This document shows positions 1 through 8,183 of a stretch of DNA of 11,229 bases, piece after piece; the stretch's first letter is position 1; each line of letters starts with the position of its first letter. Both the position numbers and the translations under genes were made by a program. The stretch spans positions 1-11,229 of the forward strand of contig JAEYUU010000742.1 in the NCBI GenBank assembly GCA_023429545.1. Direction: 5' to 3'. A model generated the notes under the pieces. The model worked only from the letters and a program-made list of their open reading frames with translations, was not told the DNA's origin and ran no database searches. Source of the DNA: Verrucomicrobiota bacterium. Its GTDB lineage: Bacteria > Verrucomicrobiota > Verrucomicrobiia > Verrucomicrobiales > Verrucomicrobiaceae.

Positions 1-282
1 CCCCAGCAGCACGCCGCCCACTGGACGGATGAACGTATGCACACTGTCCCACAGCGAGTCGATCCAGGGAATTTTGTCCGCCAGGAACTCCATGGCAAAA
101 AGAAGCCCGGCTACGATGAGCACCACGGGATGCCCCAGCACTTCCAGCGCCTGATGTTGCTGCGAGAGGTGCAGCAGATCGAATCGCACCGCGAGACCCG
201 TGAGGAAGACCGTGAGATACAAGTTCACCCCGGCCAGCGTCGCCAGCCCGAGCGCCACGCCGAGTTGTTCAAGAATGTGCAT
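1..282 (-). CDS. DUF4126-family membrane protein, 5' part (runs off the left edge)
   Basis: This frame opens with ATG at 282 and reads leftward for 94 codons without a stop, so only the N-terminal half is in the window. The visible protein has a hydrophobic segment at about residues 7-30 and another at about 50-66. The motif EFLADKIPWIDSLWDSVHTF follows at about 65-84, then IRPVGGVLLG. The combination 'E-F-x-A-D-K-I-P-x-x-D-S-x-W-D' plus 'H-T-F-I-R-P' is what I remember as the signature of DUF4126, a small integral membrane family of unknown function found widely in bacteria. It lies 88 bp downstream of the penicillin-binding protein gene on the same strand, so the two may be co-transcribed. 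No Shine-Dalgarno sequence is seen. The family assignment is from memory of the motif, and no function is known to me. Confidence 0.8.
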   Translation of the reverse strand, partial: MHILEQLGVALGLATLAGVNLYLTVFLTGLAVRFDLLHLSQQHQALEVLGHPVVLIVAGLLFAMEFLADKIPWIDSLWDSVHTFIRPVGGVLLG

Positions 283-370
283 GGGAGAAGAGATGAAGTG
301 CCAAGCATTCTGACGGCCAATGGGACTTGCCGTTCACAACAATTGAGAAGCTTGGAGTCGCACAGAATTC

Positions 371-2527
371 CTACTTGAACAACCCGCCAAACACCCGCTT
401 GAAAAACCCCGGCTTGCTGTCCCCCTGACGCCTCTGGACGATCACGCCGCCACCGTGGGCGTTGCAGTAACCGGGGGGCACCATGTCGGCGGGAAGATCA
501 TCGGCATAAGCATGCCCGGCGGCGGCACAGCCATCCGTGGCGAGAAGGCCGGTGAGGCGGCAGAGATTGACCCGCGCGAGCACCGGCTCAGCTTGGGGCA
601 CCTCCTGCTGGTAGCCGTGGGCCACGGCGGCATTCATGGTGTCCGCCCAGATGGGCAGGGCGAGTTTCCCGCCATAACCACCCGGGGCAATGGTATCCGG
701 CTGGTCGAGCCCGACCCACACCCCGCAGGTGACCTCGCTGGTGTAGCCCACGAACCACGCATCCTTGTAGTCATTCGTCGTGCCGGTCTTGCCACCAGCC
801 TTCTCCTTGAAGCCGTATTCCCTGCGGGCGGGCGCGCCGGTGCCCTGGTCCATCACCTTTTCCATGAGACGCGCGGTCATCAGTGCGGCGGAGGCAGGCA
901 TGCCCTCGCTCTCCAGCACGGGCGTTGAGTAGATGACTTCGCCCGCGGCGTCCGTGATACTCGAGATGAGGAAGGGGCGACGGCGGATGCCCTGATTGGC
1001 AAAGACGCTGGTAGCACTGGTGAGTGACTTCAGACTGGTGCCCATGTTGCCAATGTAGATCTGCGGGGTGCGGATCTCAGGCTCGCCCAATCCGGTGTCG
1101 CGCAGCGTCATGAGGACGCTGTCCAACCCGGCAAAGTTGCCCACGCGCACGGTCATGGCATTGCGGCTGCGCACGAGCCCCACCGACGCGGGTTGGAAGC
1201 CGAGGAACTTTCCATCCGCATTGCCCGGGCTCCAGTAGCCATCTCCATCGCGCAACTCACCCTCACGCATGGGCGCGTCCTCCACGAGCGAGCCGGGCAG
1301 CAGGCCGTGCATGAAGGCAGTGGCGTAGATGAAGGGCTTGATGGTGGAGCCGATGGGCCGGTTACCTTGCAACGCGCGGTTGAAGCGGCTCTGCGGATAG
1401 CTGCGCCCTCCCACCACCGCGAGAATGCCGCCCGTGTGATTGTTGAGCATGAGCACGGCGCCCTGCACGTACGGCGTCTGGGTCGGCTCGCTCACCCCAT
1501 CCCAGGCCGCGTCGAACTGCGCCTTGGTGGGATGTTTGTATCCCTTCTGCTTTTCCACTTCCGTCAGGCGCTTTTCCAGTGACTGCTCGGCCGCGGCCTG
1601 CACATCGATGTCCAGCGTGGTGTGGATGATGAGACCACCGTCCTCAATCTCCGACTCTTCCAGGATGAGTTCCAGGTCACGGCGCACCGCTTCCATCGGA
1701 TAGTTATCCTGCGTGCCGACGAGCGGCTGCGCCACCACGGCAATCTCCTCCTTCTTGGCGGCATCGGCATCTGCCTGGGTGATCATGTCCTTCACCACCA
1801 TGCGGCCCAGCACATCGTCGCGTTCCACGAGAGCGCCCTTCCAGTTGCGGAATGGCGAGAAACGATTCGGACTGCGGATGATGCCTGCCAGCATGGCCCC
1901 CTCCCCCGCGGTGAGCTGGGAGGCACTCTTGCCAAAGTATGCCTTGGAAGCGCGCTCGATGCCGTACAGCCCGCTGCCGAAGAAGATGCGGTTCACATAC
2001 AGCTCGAGGATTTCGTCCTTCGTTTTCTCCGCCTCGATGCGGCGCGCCAGCATCACCTCCACCAGCTTGCGGTGCAGCGTTTTTTCATTCAGCCCGTCGA
2101 AGCTGTTGCGCGCGAGCTGCATGGTGATGGTGCTTGCGCCCTGCACCGTTTTCTTGTCTTTCACATTGCGCATCGCCGCGCGTGCCACGCCGATGTAATC
2201 CACGCCGCCGTGGTCATAGAAGCGGGCATCCTCGCGTGCGAGCAGGGCGTCGGTGAAATGTTTGGAGACCTGGGAGAGCGGCACCACCACGCGGATCTCA
2301 CCATGCAGCTTGCCAATCTCACGCCCCTTCACATCCTGGATCACTGAGCGCTCTTTCATCTCGCCCAACTTGGCGAGATCATACTGTTTCGCCATGTTCC
2401 CATAGATGATGACCGCCACCGCGACCGCCACCAGGCCCATGAGCAGCGGAATCAGCAGCAGCATCATGAGGATGCGCAGCCCACGCCGACGGCGGCGCGG
2501 GGGATTGGATAGGGGCAGGTCGGACAT
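371..2527 (-). CDS. Class A penicillin-binding protein (bifunctional GT51 transglycosylase / transpeptidase, PBP1-type)
   Basis: This 718-residue inner-membrane enzyme polymerises lipid II into glycan strands and crosslinks the stem peptides. It has a short Arg-rich cytoplasmic tail (residues 11-15 are five Arg) and one membrane anchor at about 17-42. The GT51 domain spans about 60-235. Its catalytic glutamate is E99 in REDARFYDHGG, the second motif QGASTITMQLARN is at 129-141, and the RKLVE motif with the second glutamate E157 is at 153-157. The transpeptidase domain spans about 350-640 and has all three penicillin-binding motifs: STIK with nucleophile S394, SRN at 454-456 and KTG at 580-582. 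A short tail with Cys 656, 667 and 688 follows. Length and architecture are normal for PBP1A/PBP1C-like proteins; I cannot decide the subclass. The ATG at 2527 is preceded by pyrimidine-rich sequence, not a Shine-Dalgarno motif. It is divergent from nadC. Confidence 0.96.
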   Translation of the reverse strand: MSDLPLSNPPRRRRRGLRILMMLLLIPLLMGLVAVAVAVIIYGNMAKQYDLAKLGEMKERSVIQDVKGREIGKLHGEIRVVVPLSQVSKHFTDALLAREDARFYDHGGVDYIGVARAAMRNVKDKKTVQGASTITMQLARNSFDGLNEKTLHRKLVEVMLARRIEAEKTKDEILELYVNRIFFGSGLYGIERASKAYFGKSASQLTAGEGAMLAGIIRSPNRFSPFRNWKGALVERDDVLGRMVVKDMITQADADAAKKEEIAVVAQPLVGTQDNYPMEAVRRDLELILEESEIEDGGLIIHTTLDIDVQAAAEQSLEKRLTEVEKQKGYKHPTKAQFDAAWDGVSEPTQTPYVQGAVLMLNNHTGGILAVVGGRSYPQSRFNRALQGNRPIGSTIKPFIYATAFMHGLLPGSLVEDAPMREGELRDGDGYWSPGNADGKFLGFQPASVGLVRSRNAMTVRVGNFAGLDSVLMTLRDTGLGEPEIRTPQIYIGNMGTSLKSLTSATSVFANQGIRRRPFLISSITDAAGEVIYSTPVLESEGMPASAALMTARLMEKVMDQGTGAPARREYGFKEKAGGKTGTTNDYKDAWFVGYTSEVTCGVWVGLDQPDTIAPGGYGGKLALPIWADTMNAAVAHGYQQEVPQAEPVLARVNLCRLTGLLATDGCAAAGHAYADDLPADMVPPGYCNAHGGGVIVQRRQGDSKPGFFKRVFGGLFK

Positions 2528-2661
2528 GGATGGAGGCGGCAGAGTCGGAGGAGCTTGTCAGAGCCTGATATGGTGTGACAGAATGGAAATCATGAGAATG
2601 CCGCACGAATTCATGATGAAATCGCGGTGAATCCGCCAAACGTGCGCATTTTCACCCCACC
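2528..2661. promoter_or_regulatory. Divergent promoter region between the PBP gene and nadC, with an inverted repeat
   Basis: This 134 bp gap separates two divergent start codons, so it should carry both promoters. No clear -35/-10 pair stands out on either strand. It holds a 7 bp inverted repeat, ATCATGA at 2589-2595 and TCATGAT at 2611-2617, with 15 bp between the arms. The arms lie about 1.5 helical turns apart edge to edge, as in an operator for a dimeric regulator. Operator function is inference. Confidence 0.4.
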
Positions 2662-3513
2662 ATGTCTGACACGCAACTCCCGCTCTCTGTTGTCACGTTG
2701 ATTCAGCTCGCCCTCATGGAGGACGTGGGGCCGGGTGATGTGACCTCAAAATACTTCGTGCCGGAGGATGCCACCACCAGCGCCCGCATCTTCGCCAAGG
2801 AGGACGGAGTCACCGCAGGCATCGAGGTGGCCGCGGAAGTGTTCCGCCAGGTGGATCCCCTGCTATCCGTTAGGGTGGCCAGGGATGACAGCGAGCCCTT
2901 CGGGAAAGGGGATACCCTGCTCCAGATTGCAGGCTCCACCCGGAGCATTCTCACCGCGGAGCGCACCGCGCTGAACTTCCTCCAGCGCCTCTGCGGCGTG
3001 GCCACCCAGACGCGGCGCTATGTAGAGGCAGCGAAACCACACGCCGCGCGCATCCTGGACACCAGGAAGACCACGCCGGGCTGGCGCTGGCTTGAGAAGC
3101 ACGCAGTGGTCTGTGGCGGCGGCACGAACCACCGCATGGGTCTCTACGACATGGCCATGGTAAAAGACAACCACCTCCTGGCGGATGATGCCCAGGCCGA
3201 TCTCCAGGCCGCTATCGAGGCCGTGAAGACGGACCATCCCAGCATGCGCGTGGAACTGGAAGCTGATACCCTGGCCCAGGTGAAGCGCTTCCTCGACCTG
3301 CGTGGCGTGGATGTCATCCTGCTGGACAACATGAGCACTGATACCATGCGGAAGGTGGTCGAGATAGTGAATGGCCGCGTCGAGCTGGAGGCCAGCGGCG
3401 GAATCACTTTGGAGCGCATCGCAGAAATCGCCGCGACCGGGGTGGACTACATCTCGTCCGGAGCGCTGACGCATTCGGTGCACTCGGTGGACCTTTCGCT
3501 GGAGCTTTCGTAA
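2662..3513 (+). CDS. nadC: Nicotinate-nucleotide pyrophosphorylase, carboxylating (quinolinate phosphoribosyltransferase)
   Basis: NadC converts quinolinate and phosphoribosyl pyrophosphate to nicotinate mononucleotide, releasing CO2 and pyrophosphate, in cytoplasmic de novo NAD synthesis. The 283-residue length is normal. Family motifs are in order: EDVGPGDVTS at 20-29, LNFLQRLCGVATQTRRYV at about 104-121, the substrate-binding ILDTRKTTPGWR at 131-142, GGGTNHRMGLYDMAMVKDNH at 152-171, VELEADTL at 197-204, ILLDNM at 219-224 and the phosphate-binding ASGGI at 244-248. The usual 'P-G-L-R' is P-G-W-R here and the usual 'G-G-G-G-N-H-R' is G-G-G-T-N-H-R, both mild variants. The ATG at 2662 is preceded by 'ttcaccccacc', with no Shine-Dalgarno sequence. 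It is the first gene of a plus-strand run, but I see no nadA or nadB nearby, so NAD synthesis genes are not clustered here. Confidence 0.97.
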   Translation: MSDTQLPLSVVTLIQLALMEDVGPGDVTSKYFVPEDATTSARIFAKEDGVTAGIEVAAEVFRQVDPLLSVRVARDDSEPFGKGDTLLQIAGSTRSILTAERTALNFLQRLCGVATQTRRYVEAAKPHAARILDTRKTTPGWRWLEKHAVVCGGGTNHRMGLYDMAMVKDNHLLADDAQADLQAAIEAVKTDHPSMRVELEADTLAQVKRFLDLRGVDVILLDNMSTDTMRKVVEIVNGRVELEASGGITLERIAEIAATGVDYISSGALTHSVHSVDLSLELS

Positions 3514-3527
3514 GACTTACCTCCACT

Positions 3528-3543
3528 TGCCGCGTTTGCGGCA
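3528..3543. other. Perfect short hairpin between nadC and the ABC ATPase gene
   Basis: TGCCGC (3528-3533) and GCGGCA (3538-3543) form a 6 bp perfect stem with the loop GTTT. There is no following T-run, so it is not a standard terminator. It occludes the ATG at 3543, which argues that translation of the ATPase starts at the next in-frame ATG, 3561. Confidence 0.45.
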
Positions 3544-3560
3544 TGGTGTTTCATCCCGGC

Positions 3561-4211
3561 ATGCTCCACGCGCGCGACCTGCATTTCTCCTATCCCTCCG
3601 GCGGATTCACGCTGCGCGTGCCGGAGCTTCACGTCACGGAGGGAGAAACCGTGGCCCTGAGCGGGCCCAGTGGTACGGGCAAGACCACGCTGCTGAAGCT
3701 GCTCGCAGGCATCCTTCCCATTCAGACCGGCTCACTGTCGTTGCTGTCAGAGGAGCTGACCCGCATCACGACATCGGCCCGCCGTGTCCTGCGCCGGCAG
3801 CAGATGGGTCTTGTGTTCCAGGACTTTGCGCTGCTGGATTACCTGAGCGTGCGGGACAACGTGCTGCTGCCGCTGCGGCTCGCGGGAGATCTCGCACCCG
3901 GGCATGAGCACCGGGCGCGCGAGCTCATTGAGAGGCTCGATCTCGCGCCGCACTGGCTGCATCTCGCAGGTCAGCTTTCCCAGGGGGAACGCCAGCGTGT
4001 GGCCGTCGCGCGCGCCCTGGTTCATGAGCCCCGGCTGGTGCTGGCGGACGAACCCACATCCGCGCTGGATCCCAAGCGCGGCTCCGCGGTGCTGGATCTC
4101 CTGATACACCATGTGAAGGAGAAGCAGGCGGCGCTCATCATGGTGTCCCACGACGCGGGGCTCATGTCCACGCTGGATCGCACCGTGAATGTGGAGGCGT
4201 GGACGTCATGA
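3561..4211 (+). CDS. ABC transporter ATP-binding protein, MacB/LolD-type
   Basis: This cytoplasmic ATPase subunit powers the permease encoded next to it. In the 216-residue product from 3561 every ABC motif is present: Walker A GPSGTGKT at 35-42, Q-loop Q87 in LVFQD, signature LSQGERQ at 139-145, Walker B LVLADE at 159-164 with catalytic E164, D-loop SALD at 167-170, and switch histidine H197 in SHD. Size and layout match the LolD/MacB/FtsE superfamily, in which the ATPase pairs with an FtsX-fold permease. An in-frame ATG lies 18 bp upstream at 3543, inside a hairpin; I prefer 3561 because MLHARDLHFSY aligns with the usual start of the fold. The stop overlaps the permease start as ATGA, indicating translational coupling. 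The substrate cannot be read from this subunit. Confidence 0.93.
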   Translation: MLHARDLHFSYPSGGFTLRVPELHVTEGETVALSGPSGTGKTTLLKLLAGILPIQTGSLSLLSEELTRITTSARRVLRRQQMGLVFQDFALLDYLSVRDNVLLPLRLAGDLAPGHEHRARELIERLDLAPHWLHLAGQLSQGERQRVAVARALVHEPRLVLADEPTSALDPKRGSAVLDLLIHHVKEKQAALIMVSHDAGLMSTLDRTVNVEAWTS

Positions 4212-5395
4212 GTCTTTCGGGAAGTCTCTACCTGGCGTGGCGCTATGTGGCGCACCATCGTGTCCGCACCCTGCTGCTCGCCCTAGCGCTGGGACTCACG
4301 CTGGCTCTGCCGCTGGCCGTGCGCACCCTGCTGCGGATCGCCCAGCAGGAATGGCGTGCCCGGGCTCAGGCCACGCCGCTGGTGCTGGGGGCAAAAGGCA
4401 GCGCGCTGGAACTTACCCTGAACGCACTCTATTTTCGCCGGCAGGGGGTGGACGCCATCCCCGCGAAGAGCGCAAGGCTGGTGCGTGACACCGAACTGGG
4501 GCAGGCCATTCCGCTGCTGGTGAAGTTTCACTCACAGGAAGCGCCCATTGTCGGCACCTCGCTGGACTATTTCTCCTATCGCGGCATTTCCCTGGCCGAA
4601 GGCCATCTGATGGGTCGACTCGGTGACTGTGTGGTGGGTGCGGAAGTGGCGCGCCGCCGGAACCTGCGGCCCGGAAGTTTCATCATGTCTTCACCCGAGC
4701 AGGTCTTTGACCTCGCAGGCGTGTATCCACTAAACATGCGTATCACCGGCATCCTCGCGGAGAATCACACTGCGGATGATCAGGCCATCTTCGTGGATGT
4801 GAAGACCGCATGGCTCATCGAGGGCATCGCGCACGGCCACGAGGATCTCGTGAAGGTGACTGACGCCAGCCAGATTCAGGAGAAGCAGGAGGGCAATGTG
4901 GTGGGCAGCAAGGCGGTGCGCATGTACGCGGAGGTCACGGACGCCAACATTGGCGGATTCCATTTCCATGGGGATTCCGACGCCTATCCCCTGAGCGGCG
5001 TGCTGGTAATCCCAAAGGACGCCAAGGCGAAGGCGCTCCTGCTTGGGAAATTTGAGAACGGCACCGACAACAGTCTGCAGTTGGTGCAACCACCTCAGGA
5101 GATGGATGCGCTGCTGGCCACGCTGGTGCAGGCGGAGCGTTTTGCGCTGGTGCTGCTCCTGGTGCTGGGCACGGCGGTGGTGCTTATTGTGATTCTCGTT
5201 TTTGCCCTGTCTTTCCGGCTGCGTCGGCGGGAGTTCGCCACCTTGGAGGACATTGGCATCAGCCGGGGAACGATCGCCCTGGTGAAGGCAGGTGAAATCC
5301 TCCTTATCGGCGGAGCGTCACTGGCCATTGTCGCCGCGGCGCTCTGGATCATGCAACACTACGGCGCCGTGCTGGTGCGGGCAGGTGTGCAATAA
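4208..5395 (+). CDS. FtsX/MacB-type ABC transporter permease with histidine-containing periplasmic domain
   Basis: This 395-residue inner-membrane partner of the preceding ATPase has TM1 at about 20-42, a large periplasmic domain at about 45-308, TM2 at about 311-337 followed by the cytoplasmic RLRRREFATLEDIGISR coupling segment, and TM3 at about 359-386. The protein ends nine residues later, so the fourth helix of a standard FtsX domain is absent. The periplasmic domain begins TPLVLGAKGSALELTLNALYF and contains HGHED at 209-213 and FHFHGDSDAYP at 251-261. I recall related 'GAKGS' permeases in Planctomycetes and in zinc-linked proteobacterial operons such as ZrgABCDE, so metal-related transport is possible but unproven. 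I chose the ATG at 4208, which forms ATGA with the ATPase stop; a GTG at 4199 in the same frame would add three residues. The gene ends 12 bp before a convergent gene. Confidence 0.88.
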   Translation: MSLSGSLYLAWRYVAHHRVRTLLLALALGLTLALPLAVRTLLRIAQQEWRARAQATPLVLGAKGSALELTLNALYFRRQGVDAIPAKSARLVRDTELGQAIPLLVKFHSQEAPIVGTSLDYFSYRGISLAEGHLMGRLGDCVVGAEVARRRNLRPGSFIMSSPEQVFDLAGVYPLNMRITGILAENHTADDQAIFVDVKTAWLIEGIAHGHEDLVKVTDASQIQEKQEGNVVGSKAVRMYAEVTDANIGGFHFHGDSDAYPLSGVLVIPKDAKAKALLLGKFENGTDNSLQLVQPPQEMDALLATLVQAERFALVLLLVLGTAVVLIVILVFALSFRLRRREFATLEDIGISRGTIALVKAGEILLIGGASLAIVAAALWIMQHYGAVLVRAGVQ

Positions 5396-5407
5396 ATACC
5401 CGAGCCT

Positions 5408-6286
5408 TTACTTCTTCGGCAGTTCCTGCTGCACCACGCGGGCGAGCAGGTGGGCCTTTTCGCGGAGGTCCTTCACTTCGTCGAGGGTGAAGGCCTTGCC
5501 TTCAGGCACATCGAGAATGGGAAGCATGGCCTCCAGGCCATCATGCAGGGTCTGAAGATGCGGCTGGGCCTGAACATCCGGGTGCAGGGACTCCAGGCTG
5601 CCGAGGAAATACTCCACCACATCCGATCTGCCCAAGGCACGACTTTTGTCTTCACTGTAGCTGGTGGCCACCGCCTCCGTGGCAATCTCAAAAGCGCGCA
5701 ACCAGCCGCCCAGGGCAATCAGGTGCGCCACATCCGCATCACGCAACTGGACCATCTCCCCCTCTACATCGGCCTGAGTGGAGGCCAGCTCGGCGCGGAG
5801 CTTGTCCCAGTCACCCTTGAGGCTGTTCTCCAGCAGGCTCTGACTGTGCTTGTTGATGCGGAGACCGGCGCCCAGTGCCTTGGCATACTTGAGAATGGCG
5901 CGGCCCACATTTTCCATTTCCTCGATCTTCTCGCACTGCACGACGAGGAATCCGTCGCCTATCAACGTGCCAAGCCCCAGGGCCAGCAGCACACGGTCAC
6001 TGGGAGCCTTGTCCGAGATGGGACGCTTGAGCTGATCATACGGCAGCGTGCCCAGGGCATCGAGGGAATCGAACACCTTCCGGATGCTCGGAGTCGTGAA
6101 CTCATTGATGCCGAACTCCTCCCGCACGTGCTCATCTCCCACGAGAGCCTCCGGCACTTTGGGCTTGTCTTCTTTGGTCTTGGAAACCCTGCCGCTCTTG
6201 TCCTGCCCCTCAACGGTGGCACCGAGGGCAAGCAGAAGGGCCGGAAGCATTAGTACGCGGCGGAAGACGGAGAACGAAAGTCGCAT
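5408..6286 (-). CDS. Secreted protein of unknown function
   Basis: The product is 292 residues from the ATG at 6286. A TTG two codons further upstream (6292) is in frame but less likely. It begins with a typical Sec signal peptide: basic MRLSFSVFRR, a hydrophobic core VLMLPALLLALGA and a likely cleavage site near ATVEGQ at about 24-29. A short charged linker rich in Lys and Asp follows. The mature part is mostly amphipathic helix, without cysteine clusters or repeats. It includes a hydrophobic stretch VLLALGLGTLIGDGFLVV near 97-114, which could be a buried helix. I recognise no catalytic motif or family. Codon third positions are strongly G/C, which supports this strand over the long open frame on the other strand. 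It converges with the ABC permease gene (12 bp gap, no terminator visible) and is divergent from the GT2 gene. It probably resides in the periplasm. Confidence 0.8.
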   Translation of the reverse strand: MRLSFSVFRRVLMLPALLLALGATVEGQDKSGRVSKTKEDKPKVPEALVGDEHVREEFGINEFTTPSIRKVFDSLDALGTLPYDQLKRPISDKAPSDRVLLALGLGTLIGDGFLVVQCEKIEEMENVGRAILKYAKALGAGLRINKHSQSLLENSLKGDWDKLRAELASTQADVEGEMVQLRDADVAHLIALGGWLRAFEIATEAVATSYSEDKSRALGRSDVVEYFLGSLESLHPDVQAQPHLQTLHDGLEAMLPILDVPEGKAFTLDEVKDLREKAHLLARVVQQELPKK

Positions 6287-6460
6287 GAGCAAGGGGACGG
6301 GGCGGGGAAGACCGTTCGGAAAAGTTAAACGCGTTTCGGGGGAAATTCCAGCAGCGAATGGTCTTCACCGAATACCATCACCCGGTGAGAAAGGGCGAAA
6401 TCTCGCATGCTTCGTGCTTTCTCCTTGCATACGAGGGAATTGTTGCGCCGGAAATGCTGC

Positions 6461-6488
6461 TTGACGGTGAATCTGCCATGAACATGCT
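6461..6488 (+). promoter_or_regulatory. Possible sigma70-like promoter for the GT2 gene
   Basis: TTGACG (6461-6466) is one base from the -35 consensus. A weak -10, CATGCT (6483-6488), follows at 16 bp. This would give a leader of roughly 30 nt before the ATG at 6524. An alternative -10-like TATTAT at 6513-6518 sits too close to the ATG and has no -35 partner. Another feature of the same 231 bp gap is an inverted repeat TCACCG (6365-6370) / CGGTGA (6383-6388). Confidence 0.3.
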
Positions 6489-6523
6489 ACCACCCACCTT
6501 TTTCCCTGCCCCTATTATCCAGT

Positions 6524-8053
6524 ATGTCTGAATGGAATGTGACGCTCTGGCTCGCCTGCTACGTGGCGGTCTTTGCCGGCCTGAGCGTCTTTGGCGCCCA
6601 CCGCCTGCGCATCCTCTGGCTGTATGGGAAACATCGCAAGGAAGAGCCAAAGCCCATGGGCCGGTTCGAAGAACTGCCTCTCGTAACCGTACAGCTCCCG
6701 CTTTACAACGAGATGCATGTGATCGAGCGCCTGCTCGACGCCGTGGCGCAGTTGGACTACCCCCAGGACAAGCTGCAGATCCAAATCCTGGATGACTCCA
6801 CGGACGAAACCGTCACGGTGTGCGAAGAAGCGACGGAACGGCTGCGCAAGCAGGGATTCGATGTGGAATACCGCCACCGGACGGATCGCACCGGTTTCAA
6901 GGCGGGAGCACTTGAGGCCGCATCTCCCACGGCGAAGGGCGACTACCTCCTCATTTTTGACGCGGACTTCATCCCGCAGCCGGAACTACTGAAGCAACTC
7001 ATCCACCACTTCACGGATCCAAAAGTGGGCATGGTGCAGGCTCGCTGGGGACACCTGAATGAAAAGGAGAGCCTGCTCACCCGCCTGCAGGCCATGATGC
7101 TCGACGGCCACCTCGTGCTGGAGCAGGCCGGGCGCAGCCGCAGCGGTCACTTCTTCAATTTCAACGGCACCGCCGGCATGTGGCGCAAGCAATGCATCGC
7201 CGACGCAGGCGGCTGGGAGCACGACACGCTCACCGAGGACATGGACCTCAGCTATCGCGCCCAGATGAAGGGCTGGCGTTTCATCTATCTGAAGGACGTC
7301 GTGGTCCCCGCGGAACTGCCCCCGGACATGGATGGTTTCAAGAGCCAGCAGCACCGCTGGACCAAGGGTTCCATCCAGGTGTGTAAGAAGGTGTTTACCA
7401 AGGTCTGGACGAGTGAAGAACCGCTGGGAATCAAAATCGAGGCCACGGCGCATCTCGGCGCGAACTTCGCCTACTTGCTCATGTTTGGCGTGCTGGTGTT
7501 GGTGTATCCGGCCAATTTCATGTTCCAGACCACGTGGATGAAGACGGTGCTGCTCGACATCCCGGTCTTCCTTTTCGCTTCTCTTTCGGTCATCGTGTTC
7601 TACCTCACGGCACAGGGTGCCCAGCGTCCATGGGGCTGGCTGCGTGCCCTGCCGTACCTGCCGCTGCTGCTGGCGCTGGGGATTGGCATGAGCATCAACA
7701 ATGGCAAGGCGGTCATCGAAGCGCTGTTCAACAGGCAGTCTGACTTCGTTCGCACACCCAAGTACGGCCAGCAGGCCGCCCCCACCCGCCGGCGCAGCAA
7801 GTACAAGGCGGCCCGTTCCATCACTTTCTGGCTGGAAGTGGCGTTCGCAGCCTACTTCTCATGGTTGGTCTTCGCCGCCGTGAGCAAAGGTCAGTGGATC
7901 AGCATCCCATTTCTGGCGATGTTCCAGTTCGGCTTCCTCTACGTGGTGCTCGGCAGCGTAAGCAAATGGGTCAATCTGCCGTCCTGGACCCTGCCGCCAT
8001 CCTCCCCTCCCGAGCAGGATGAGGAGTCCACCTCGGATCCGGCCATCGCGTAA
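6524..8053 (+). CDS. Membrane glycosyltransferase family 2, cellulose/mannan synthase-like
   Basis: This 509-residue inner-membrane enzyme is predicted to polymerise sugar from a nucleotide donor into a beta-linked chain and probably pass it through the membrane. One helix lies at about 6-24. The cytoplasmic GT2 domain spans about 50-300 and carries the processive-enzyme motifs: DD at 90-91 in [11 protein letters not shown] at 146-148 in IFDADF, the catalytic-base motif TED at 237-239, and the acceptor-binding QQHRW at 275-279. C-terminal helices follow at about 307-332, 341-361, 372-389, 433-455 and 460-480. The short N-terminus and single leading helix resemble the CslA/CslC (glucomannan/glucan synthase-like) branch more than BcsA. 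No PilZ domain is visible, so c-di-GMP control as in BcsA is not indicated. No bcsB or other export partner is adjacent. The product sugar is unknown. There is no Shine-Dalgarno sequence before the ATG. Confidence 0.93.
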   Translation: MSEWNVTLWLACYVAVFAGLSVFGAHRLRILWLYGKHRKEEPKPMGRFEELPLVTVQLPLYNEMHVIERLLDAVAQLDYPQDKLQIQILDDSTDETVTVCEEATERLRKQGFDVEYRHRTDRTGFKAGALEAASPTAKGDYLLIFDADFIPQPELLKQLIHHFTDPKVGMVQARWGHLNEKESLLTRLQAMMLDGHLVLEQAGRSRSGHFFNFNGTAGMWRKQCIADAGGWEHDTLTEDMDLSYRAQMKGWRFIYLKDVVVPAELPPDMDGFKSQQHRWTKGSIQVCKKVFTKVWTSEEPLGIKIEATAHLGANFAYLLMFGVLVLVYPANFMFQTTWMKTVLLDIPVFLFASLSVIVFYLTAQGAQRPWGWLRALPYLPLLLALGIGMSINNGKAVIEALFNRQSDFVRTPKYGQQAAPTRRRSKYKAARSITFWLEVAFAAYFSWLVFAAVSKGQWISIPFLAMFQFGFLYVVLGSVSKWVNLPSWTLPPSSPPEQDEESTSDPAIA

Positions 8054-8165
8054 TTCTAAAGAAAATGCGCGGTCTGGATGGAAAAATCCAACGGACGGGC
8101 ACCTTTTGTGTCTGGTAAGGGCTCACGGCACGAAATCCGCTAGGGAGTGGTGTATATTTCGTGCT

Positions 8166-8183
8166 ACTGCCATTTATGGCAGT
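8166..8183. repeat. Perfect 7 bp inverted repeat upstream of the L,D-transpeptidase gene
   Basis: ACTGCCATTTATGGCAGT is a perfect 7 bp palindromic stem with the loop TTTA. It lies 32 bp before the ATG at 8215 and is followed by AT-rich DNA, not a T-run. It could be an operator or a hairpin in the leader of the gene. It is a poor terminator candidate for the upstream GT2 gene because the U-tract is missing. The rest of the 161 bp gap (8054-8214) shows nothing clear. Confidence 0.55.

Noticed and set aside
37..378. Plus-strand open frame of 113 codons at the left edge
   Set aside because: It is antisense to the DUF4126 gene, whose motif-rich frame is recognisable.
1622..2347. Plus-strand open frame of 241 codons inside the PBP gene
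   Set aside because: It is antisense to the GT51 domain, whose catalytic motifs are intact on the minus strand; the translated product is His-rich and without motifs, as expected for a shadow in GC-rich DNA.
4199..4207. GTG start for the ABC permease, adding three residues
   Set aside because: The ATG at 4208 forms a classic ATGA overlap with the ATPase stop and is the better coupled start.
5450..6253. Plus-strand open frame of 267 codons opposite the secreted protein gene
   Set aside because: The minus-strand frame has a proper signal peptide and G/C-rich third codon positions; the plus-strand product has neither.
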